From the NCBI GenBank assembly GCA_900771305.1, contig CAAGNL010000301.1, positions 1 to 7,693 on the forward strand: a stretch of DNA of 7,693 nt, read 5' to 3'. The DNA is from Kiritimatiellia bacterium (GTDB lineage: Bacteria; Verrucomicrobiota; Kiritimatiellia; RFP12; UBA1067). Below the pieces are notes generated by a model, which saw only the letters and a list, made by a program, of their open reading frames with translations, was not told the DNA's origin and ran no database searches. Both the position numbers and the translations under genes were made by a program. This document shows positions 1 to 5,252 of this stretch, piece by piece (the first letter of the stretch is position 1; each line of letters starts with the position of its first letter).

Positions 1-2
1 GC

Positions 3-77
3 GTCCTTTGCCAACCATCGGCGTTGAATTCCCGGCTTGAGCAGCCTTACTTCCGCGAGAGGGTGAAAAATGGGTAA
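3..77 (+). CDS. Possible C-terminal tail of an upstream gene (partial)
   Basis: One + strand frame is open from the window edge to a TAA at 75-77 and would encode about 24 residues ending in RERVKNG. The other two + frames stop at 27 and 40. If real, it would be the end of a gene lying upstream, and its stop would fall next to the upstream candidate start (ATG at 70) of the greA frame. I recognise no family from so few residues, and an open stretch this short is expected by chance, so this is only a possibility. Confidence 0.17.
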   Translation, partial: VLCQPSALNSRLEQPYFRERVKNG

Positions 78-95
78 ACCAGGAAAAGCGGCGCG

Positions 96-124
96 TTGCG
101 TAAGTCGGGCGGAAATGATATACT
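96..124 (+). promoter_or_regulatory. Sigma70-type promoter with extended -10, upstream of greA
   Basis: A -35-like TTGCGT (96-101) is followed by a 17-base spacer and a -10 TATACT (119-124). A TG dinucleotide at 116-117 adds an extended -10 (TG-A-TATACT). Transcription would start near 130-132, leaving a leader of roughly 30 bases that contains the ribosome binding site at 146-154. The match is read directly from sequence. Activity is inferred. It is the best promoter-like site I found ahead of the six-gene run and so probably drives at least greA. Confidence 0.55.
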
Positions 125-145
125 GCTCCACGCATTTTTTTCAAC

Positions 146-154
146 AAGGAAGGG
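146..154 (+). promoter_or_regulatory. Ribosome binding site deciding the greA start
   Basis: The purine run AAGGAAGGG ends five bases before the ATG at 160. It supports that codon rather than the in-frame ATG at 70, which also has a purine run (GAGAGGG, 57-63) but lies upstream of the promoter at 96-124. Confidence 0.6.
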
Positions 155-159
155 TGGCC

Positions 160-2307
160 ATGGACAAGAAGACGGTAGATGAGATGGAAGCGCGTTTCGA
201 AGAGCTGCTGCAGCAGCCCCCTTATCCCGTGGACGAGATGGTGGAATTGATCAAGAGAGTTCCCACGGGACGTGGCGAGGAAATGTCCGCCAAGTTGCTC
301 GGCAAGTTCGTCGAGGCCTCTGACTTCGACGGAGCCTTCAAGTTGGTTTACGCATGCTTCGACCTGCTTGGTTCGCGCCTGCAGGGCATTGGCGTGCGCG
401 ATGCGCTCAAGAAGACGACGCGTGACCGTGAAATCCTTTCCTTCATCGACGGCGTTGGGTTCGACACGCGCGTCCTCAAGGAGGCCGTCGGTCGTCTGGG
501 CCGTCTGCTCTCCTTCCACAAGGGCGCGCTCGTGCTCAGCGCCGCCTGGGGGCTTGGCGAGGTCAAGTCGATTGACTACTTCTACCGCCGCGTGATGGTT
601 GACTTCCGTGTCCGCAAAGGACACCAGCTCACCTATGATGCAGCCTGCGAGACGCTCGTCCTGGCGCCGGAAAACCATATTCTGGTGACCCAGAAGGCCG
701 ATCCCGACCGCATCGCCATGATGTTGAAGGACGCTCCGGCCGAGTTCGTCAAGGAGATGCTCCGCAGCTTTGGCGACATGCCCATCACTCGCCTTGAGGA
801 GCTCTGCTCTCAGCATGGTTTCGTGAAGCAGGCCAATTGGAAGAAGTTCTGGGAGGGGGCCCGTGGCGACCTCCGCAAGGACAAGTGCGTGGAGATCCCC
901 ACGCGCCGCGCCGACCCGATTCACCTCAAGGCCGCCGCCGAGGACTATGGCGACATGTGGTTCAAGGCCCTTGCCCAGCAGCGTGATCCCAAGAGCATTC
1001 TCTCGAGCGTCCGCGAGCTTCAGGGTGTTGGTCGCACGAAGGCTCTCGATGACGAGACGCGCGCGATCGTGGCCGAGCGCCTCGCCTTCGCGCTGACGGC
1101 CGCCCGTGGCGTCGACGATGCGCTCTACGCGCGTATCGCGTTCTGCATGGACGATCTCAAGCTCAATCCCGAGGACGTTGCGAAGGCGCGGGCCTATCTC
1201 TGGGCGAAGGGCCTCAAGGATGAGGAGCGCTATCTTGCCGCTGCGCGTACGCTGCCGGCTCGCGAGACGGGTAACCTCGTCGCGTTCCTGACTGCCGCCG
1301 ACCGTGAGGGCACGAAAAAGCAGCTCTTCAACGTGCTGCCGCAGATGTGCTTCCCGTTGCTGACGGAGACGCTCTCCGCCTTCATCAAGGATGCGGACTG
1401 CGAAGCGGCTGTCTCCGAACTGCTGAAGAGCCCGTCGGCTCCTGCGACGCTGGTCACGCTCATTCTGGGGCGCTACAAGGATTTCCAGAAGTGGGAGAAG
1501 CTCCCGCCGCTCGTCGTCATCCTCATGCACGCCATTGCGCTTGGCGAGGGCAAACAGGGCGGCGAGACGCTGCGGATGCAGAATGTGATCCGCCGTCTCT
1601 TCGCCGACCAGGCGTGGCTGGAGGGAATCTTCAAGCAGTTGCAGCCAGCGGATCAGGCGCTGTTCTTCGAGCGTTTCCAGGCTTCCATCGCGTGGGATCC
1701 CTCCACTCACCACCTGATTGTCGTGCGCATGACGCACATCGTGCCGGAGCTTGCCGCGCGCCAGGTCAAGAAGGAAGAGGTCAAGAAGATTGAGCGCATC
1801 ACCTCGCTCCGCTCCTATGCCGAACGTCAGGCCGCGTACGAGAAGCTCGTCAAGGAGGAGATTCCCGAGAACACGAAGCGCATCGAATTCGCGAAGAGCT
1901 ACGGCGACCTCTCCGAAAACGCCGAATACCAGTACGCGAAGGACGAACAGCGCGCTCTTATGCAGAAGGAGTCCGTCCTCCAGAAGGATCTCAACGAGGT
2001 CAAGGCCGTCGACTTCGCCGATGTGGTCGCTCCCACGATCGTCTGCCCGGGTTCGATGGTCTCCATTACGACGGCGGCTGGCTCGGAGTTGGTGTACACG
2101 ATTCTCGGTGAATGGGACAACGACCTCGACCGTGGTATCATCTCGAACAAGACAAAGCTTGCGCTGAATATGCTGGGCAAGTCCGTCGGCGAGACCTTTG
2201 AGCTTCCTGATGCCGAGGGGAATGTGTCTGTTGCGACGATCAGGGCCGTGTCGGCTCTCACCGATGAAGTCCGGGCCTGGATCAAGGAGACTCCGGCCGC
2301 AGTCTGA
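160..2307 (+). CDS. greA: Long-form transcription elongation factor GreA (N-terminal helical extension + GreA)
   Basis: This is a 715-residue protein whose C-terminal ~160 residues are a GreA/GreB factor, which rescues backtracked RNA polymerase by stimulating cleavage of the nascent RNA. The GreA coiled coil starts near residue 547 and carries the tip motif GDLSENAEY at 582-590, with the acidic pair Asp583 and Glu586 that coordinates the cleavage Mg2+ in the family. The globular GreA C-terminal domain spans about 628-705. Ordinary GreA is ~158 residues. The remaining ~545 residues are mostly helical, with a probable small beta-rich module near 122-180 containing AAWGLGEV and VMVDF. Long GreA proteins of about this size are known in Chlamydiae and other PVC bacteria. 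The start at 160 is chosen from the promoter and ribosome binding site. An in-frame ATG at 70 would add 30 residues of no recognisable domain. The role of the N-terminal part is unknown to me. Confidence 0.9.
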   Translation: MDKKTVDEMEARFEELLQQPPYPVDEMVELIKRVPTGRGEEMSAKLLGKFVEASDFDGAFKLVYACFDLLGSRLQGIGVRDALKKTTRDREILSFIDGVGFDTRVLKEAVGRLGRLLSFHKGALVLSAAWGLGEVKSIDYFYRRVMVDFRVRKGHQLTYDAACETLVLAPENHILVTQKADPDRIAMMLKDAPAEFVKEMLRSFGDMPITRLEELCSQHGFVKQANWKKFWEGARGDLRKDKCVEIPTRRADPIHLKAAAEDYGDMWFKALAQQRDPKSILSSVRELQGVGRTKALDDETRAIVAERLAFALTAARGVDDALYARIAFCMDDLKLNPEDVAKARAYLWAKGLKDEERYLAAARTLPARETGNLVAFLTAADREGTKKQLFNVLPQMCFPLLTETLSAFIKDADCEAAVSELLKSPSAPATLVTLILGRYKDFQKWEKLPPLVVILMHAIALGEGKQGGETLRMQNVIRRLFADQAWLEGIFKQLQPADQALFFERFQASIAWDPSTHHLIVVRMTHIVPELAARQVKKEEVKKIERITSLRSYAERQAAYEKLVKEEIPENTKRIEFAKSYGDLSENAEYQYAKDEQRALMQKESVLQKDLNEVKAVDFADVVAPTIVCPGSMVSITTAAGSELVYTILGEWDNDLDRGIISNKTKLALNMLGKSVGETFELPDAEGNVSVATIRAVSALTDEVRAWIKETPAAV

Positions 2308-2351
2308 GCGTCCGCCGGAATCCTGTACCTGAGATAGAGAGGAGGAACCTC

Positions 2352-3107
2352 ATGAGCGCAACGAAGAAGTCGTCGGCGAAGAAGTCCGAACCCGCGAAGA
2401 AGCCTGTGGCCAAGTCCGCGCCGGCGAAGAAGGCTGCCGGCAAGAAGTCGACGCCTGCCAAGAAGGCATCTGCGGAGGTCAAGGCTCCTGTCGAAAAGGT
2501 TGAAAAGGTCGAGAAGAAGGAGTACGTCCGCAAGCCCATTACGGTGGTCAAGAAGACACCCAAGACGCCCCTCAAGAAGCCGGAGGCGCCGACGGCGTTT
2601 GAGAACCACAGTCAGGATATGGCGTTCTCCTTCGCAGAGCGTATGAAGCAGCGTGCCCGCGAAGCGGACAAGTTGGCGCAGGAGTCCGCTCCCGAGGTGA
2701 AACTCTCGCGTCGTCCGACGACGCGTACGAAAGGTGAGCAGACCCTTCAGTTCCCCGCGGAGGATCTTGAGGAATTCCGCAAGCGCCTCATCATGCTTCG
2801 CCAGGAGGCTCTGGGCCAGTCCGCGAACCTCAGGACCAGTGCCTTGGAGCAGACGGATGATCGTGGCGGCGAGGATGAGGATGGTTCCGACGCATTCATG
2901 CGTCTGCAGAACCTCAATCAGGTCGACTCCCAGAACAAGACGATTCAGATGATCGACGAGGCTCTGGGGCGCATCGCCGAGGGCAAGTATGGCATCTGCG
3001 AAGTCTGCGGGCAGTTGATCCGCAAGCCTCGTCTGCTGAATCTGCCGTTCGTGCATACGTGCATGGAATGTCAGACCGCCATGGAGAACCCCTTCGGTAA
3101 TCGCTGA
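2352..3107 (+). CDS. DksA/TraR-family C4 zinc-finger protein with lysine-rich H1-like N-terminal tail
   Basis: A 251-residue protein in two parts. Residues 1-79 are a basic, low-complexity tail with 24 lysines in the first 76 positions and AKK/PAKK repeats, resembling histone H1 or Hc1 C-terminal tails and suggesting DNA or RNA binding. From about 134 onward it looks like DksA: a helical hairpin with helices near 137-165 and 181-210, an acidic tip (169-180) including D177-x-x-D180-A, then a C4 zinc finger with Cys216, Cys219, Cys237 and Cys240. DksA-family proteins insert the coiled-coil tip into the RNA polymerase secondary channel, often together with ppGpp, and tune promoter output. The tip differs slightly from the classical D-x-x-D-x-A motif, so true DksA function is not assured and no symbol is given. 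AGGAGG at 2340-2345 lies six bases before the ATG. The stop overlaps the lspA start by one base. Confidence 0.88.
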   Translation: MSATKKSSAKKSEPAKKPVAKSAPAKKAAGKKSTPAKKASAEVKAPVEKVEKVEKKEYVRKPITVVKKTPKTPLKKPEAPTAFENHSQDMAFSFAERMKQRAREADKLAQESAPEVKLSRRPTTRTKGEQTLQFPAEDLEEFRKRLIMLRQEALGQSANLRTSALEQTDDRGGEDEDGSDAFMRLQNLNQVDSQNKTIQMIDEALGRIAEGKYGICEVCGQLIRKPRLLNLPFVHTCMECQTAMENPFGNR

Positions 3108-3622
3108 TGCTGAGAAGACTCGTCTTCACGTTCGCCGCCGTCGTGCACCTGCTCCTTCTGGACCAGGTCGTGAAGGCGGCGGCCATTTTTTACCTGAAAG
3201 CCCAGCCTCCGCGGGTTGTCATTGAGAACGTCTTCAATCTCGCCTATGTCGAGAACCGTGGTTGCGCCTGGGGAATGTTCCAGGGGCAGGTCTGGCCGTT
3301 GGCCATCTTTGCCGTTGCCGCCCTGGGTGTCTTGATTTGGAAGCGAGCGGAGGTCTTCCCCGCCGGCAAGTTGGGCGTTGTCGCCGAGGTGCTGCTCTAT
3401 GCCGGCATCATTGGAAACCTGGTCGACCGGTTGGCCCGTCACTGCGTGATCGACATGTTCGACTTCCATTGGGGTGTTCATCATTTCCCCTGCTTCAACG
3501 TCGCGGATTCCTACATCACCATCGCGGCGACGATTCTGGTCGTGCTGGGCTTCTTCCAGAGGAAAGATGACGGCAAGCCCATCCCCGCACCGGAGAAGGA
3601 CGGTGCCAATGGCCACGCGTGA
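3107..3622 (+). CDS. lspA: Lipoprotein signal peptidase (signal peptidase II)
   Basis: This 171-residue inner-membrane aspartic protease removes signal peptides from prolipoproteins after the lipobox Cys has been diacylglyceryl-modified by Lgt. Four hydrophobic segments are visible, at about 5-30, 60-80, 88-110 and 135-152. Family motifs appear in order: L-D19-Q, N44-L-A-Y-V-E-N50-R-G-x-A-W-G, G103-N-x-x-D-R108, then the catalytic aspartates Asp116 (V-I-D-M-F-D-F) and Asp134 (F-N-V-A-D-S). Length is normal for LspA. The ATG overlaps the stop of the preceding gene (TGATG). No strong ribosome binding site sits at normal spacing, so translation probably depends on reinitiation by ribosomes finishing the zinc-finger gene. 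The C-terminal ~20 residues are hydrophilic and their coding end overlaps miaA. Confidence 0.95.
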   Translation: MLRRLVFTFAAVVHLLLLDQVVKAAAIFYLKAQPPRVVIENVFNLAYVENRGCAWGMFQGQVWPLAIFAVAALGVLIWKRAEVFPAGKLGVVAEVLLYAGIIGNLVDRLARHCVIDMFDFHWGVHHFPCFNVADSYITIAATILVVLGFFQRKDDGKPIPAPEKDGANGHA

Positions 3623-4343
3623 GGCCTATCTCCTGGCTGGCGCGACCGCCAGTGGCAAATCCGCGGCCGCGGCGATTCTTGCCCGTGAAATGGGGGCTGC
3701 GATTCTAAGCGCCGATTCCATGCTCGTCTACCGTGGCATGGACGTGGGGACGGCCAAGCCCACCCCCGAGGAACGCACGGAATTCTCAATGGGCGGCGTT
3801 GATGTCGTCACGCCCGCCGAGCACTTCTCATCGGGCGCTTGGCTGCGTGCCGCGGCGAATTGGCTGGACGAGATTCCCGCCTCGCGTCCGATTGTGATTG
3901 TCGGAGGGACGGGACTCTATTTCTCTGCGTTGCTACGCGGCCTAGACCGGGAATGGACGAATCCACCACCCGAATATCCCGTGCTCCAGGTTGAGCGCGC
4001 CATTCTTCATGACCGCATCGCGCGCCGGCTCGACGCGATGTTCATGGATGGACTCGCCGCCGAGGTCGAAGGTCTGCGGAAGGAATACCCCGTTTGGTCC
4101 GATACGGCCTCTGCCGCGATTGGCTACAAGGAGTTCATCGATGGATTGGCCCCCGATGCCGTCCGCGAGAAGATTCTCGTGCGAACGCGTCAGTTGGCCA
4201 AGCGCCAGGATACCTGGTTCCGTCATCAGGCCACGCCGCTCTCTGTGCAGATTGGCGAAACGGCGGAGGAGACGGCCGCGAACGTAAAGCGCATCTGGTC
4301 CGAACACGGACCCTGGACGGTTTGCCTGGAGAAGGGAGCGTGA
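3609..4343 (+). CDS. miaA: tRNA dimethylallyltransferase MiaA, short form lacking the middle insertion domain
   Basis: MiaA transfers a dimethylallyl group to N6 of A37, next to the anticodon, in tRNAs reading UNN codons. The catalytic core is clear: P-loop G11-A-T-A-S-G-K-S18, D36-S-M-L-V-Y-R-G-M-D-V-G-T-A-K-P51 with the likely catalytic Asp36, V98-G-G-T-G-L-Y104, A170-I-G-Y-K-E-F176, and A197-K-R-Q-D-T-W-F-R205. The protein has only 244 residues against ~300-316 usually. The missing part is internal. Only about 20 residues separate V-G-G-T-G-L-Y from P124-V-L-Q, where a standard MiaA has roughly 90, including the P-N-D-x-x-R and R-A-L-E-V region. That segment is largely the tRNA-embracing insertion domain. 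The frame is intact, so this looks like a compact variant, not a frameshift. A small AMP-using isopentenyltransferase is possible but less likely given the MiaA-specific motifs. GGAGAAGGA (3592-3600) precedes the ATG, which overlaps lspA by 14 bases. Confidence 0.88.
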   Translation: MATREAYLLAGATASGKSAAAAILAREMGAAILSADSMLVYRGMDVGTAKPTPEERTEFSMGGVDVVTPAEHFSSGAWLRAAANWLDEIPASRPIVIVGGTGLYFSALLRGLDREWTNPPPEYPVLQVERAILHDRIARRLDAMFMDGLAAEVEGLRKEYPVWSDTASAAIGYKEFIDGLAPDAVREKILVRTRQLAKRQDTWFRHQATPLSVQIGETAEETAANVKRIWSEHGPWTVCLEKGA

Positions 4344-4344
4344 C

Positions 4345-5250
4345 ATGCTGCTTGAAGTCGAGAACCTGAGAATCGCCTTTCATCGCGACGGCAAGGAGAT
4401 CGTCCCCGTGCGCGACGTTTCGTTTTCCGTTCCCGAACACGGGCGTGTCGCCCTCGTCGGCGAATCGGGTTGCGGCAAGTCCCTGACCGCGCTCTCGCTT
4501 GCACGCCTCTCTCCAACGGACCGGGCCTCCATTTCTGGCACGACGAAGTTCAACGGCCGCATTGCCTATGTTTTCCAGAATCCCAGCGACGCTCTCAATC
4601 CGGTGATGCGCATTGCTGCGCAGATCCGTGAGGCTCTGCCGAAGGGCATGGATCGCAAGGCGCAGGACGCACGCATCCTCGAACTGCTCGCACGGACGGG
4701 TCTTCCCGACCCCGCGCGCGCAGCCCACGCCTATCCCTGCGAACTCTCCGGTGGACAGCAGCAGCGCTGCATGATCGCCATGGCGCTCGCCGCCTCGCCG
4801 GACCTGCTGATCGCCGACGAGCCGACGACGGCTCTTGACGTCACCACGCAGAGGCAGGTGCTCGAGCTGATCGATTCTTTGGCCGAAGAGACGGGCATGG
4901 CTGTATTGCTGATCACGCACAACCTCGGCCTCGTTGCCGGGCGTATGGACGAGGTCAACGTAATGTATGCGGGCCGCATCGTCGAGAGCGGTCCCGTGAT
5001 GGAGGTGCTAGCCCATCCGCGCCATCCCTACACGAAGGGGCTCCTCGCCGCCGTGCCCGCGCTTGACGCGCCGCGCGACGCGCCGCTGGCGGACATCCCC
5101 GGCACCGTCCCGCCCCCCGATGCCTGGCCCACTGGCTGTGCCTTCTGGCCGCGCTGTGCCGCCGTGCAGGATCGGTGCCGGCAGGAACAGCCGCCCGAGA
5201 CAGTGTCGGGCTTCTGCCGCTGCGCGTGCTGGTCGACAGGGCAGGATTGA
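4345..5250 (+). CDS. DppD/OppD-type peptide ABC transporter ATP-binding protein
   Basis: This 301-residue nucleotide-binding subunit would power uptake of di- or oligopeptides, or related substrates such as nickel, from the cytoplasmic face. It has Walker A G39-E-S-G-C-G-K-S46, a Q-loop V-F-Q-N-P-S-D-A-L-N-P typical of the Opp/Dpp class, signature L134-S-G-G-Q-Q-Q-R141, Walker B L-L-I-A-D158-E159-P and switch His192. The C-terminal extension of the class follows, with H-P-Y-T-K-G-L-L and a cysteine set C265-x5-C271-x6-C278 plus C291, C293 and C295. That set matches the [4Fe-4S]-binding tail reported for OppD/DppD proteins. No permease, binding protein or second ATPase is in the window, so the substrate cannot be named. 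It starts one base after the miaA stop, with a purine run at 4332-4338, and ends two bases before uvrD. Confidence 0.9.
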   Translation: MLLEVENLRIAFHRDGKEIVPVRDVSFSVPEHGRVALVGESGCGKSLTALSLARLSPTDRASISGTTKFNGRIAYVFQNPSDALNPVMRIAAQIREALPKGMDRKAQDARILELLARTGLPDPARAAHAYPCELSGGQQQRCMIAMALAASPDLLIADEPTTALDVTTQRQVLELIDSLAEETGMAVLLITHNLGLVAGRMDEVNVMYAGRIVESGPVMEVLAHPRHPYTKGLLAAVPALDAPRDAPLADIPGTVPPPDAWPTGCAFWPRCAAVQDRCRQEQPPETVSGFCRCACWSTGQD

Positions 5251-5252
5251 GG

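Noticed and set aside
70..159. Use of ATG 70 as the greA start
   Set aside because: A promoter lies downstream of it, ATG 160 has a good ribosome binding site, and the 30 extra residues show no recognisable domain. Kept only as a finding.
2292..2319. Inverted repeat TCCGGC/GCCGGA around the greA stop as a terminator
   Set aside because: Only 6 bp with a 16-base loop and no T-run. The next gene follows within 44 bases with a strong ribosome binding site.
1899..3056. Minus-strand open frame of 385 codons antisense to the greA end and the DksA-like gene
   Set aside because: Low-complexity Arg/Leu-rich translation that mirrors the lysine-rich tail on the other strand. The + strand genes have clear motifs and a ribosome binding site.
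3474..3608. Longer miaA starting at the upstream in-frame ATG
   Set aside because: The extra residues are lspA read in another frame, whereas ATG 3609 has a good ribosome binding site and puts the P-loop at residue 11 as in the family.
3609..4343. Reading miaA as an Agrobacterium-type AMP isopentenyltransferase because of its ~244-residue length
   Set aside because: The DSMLVYRGMDVGTAKP, VGGTGLYF and AKRQ-TWFR motifs are those of MiaA. Length alone does not outweigh them.
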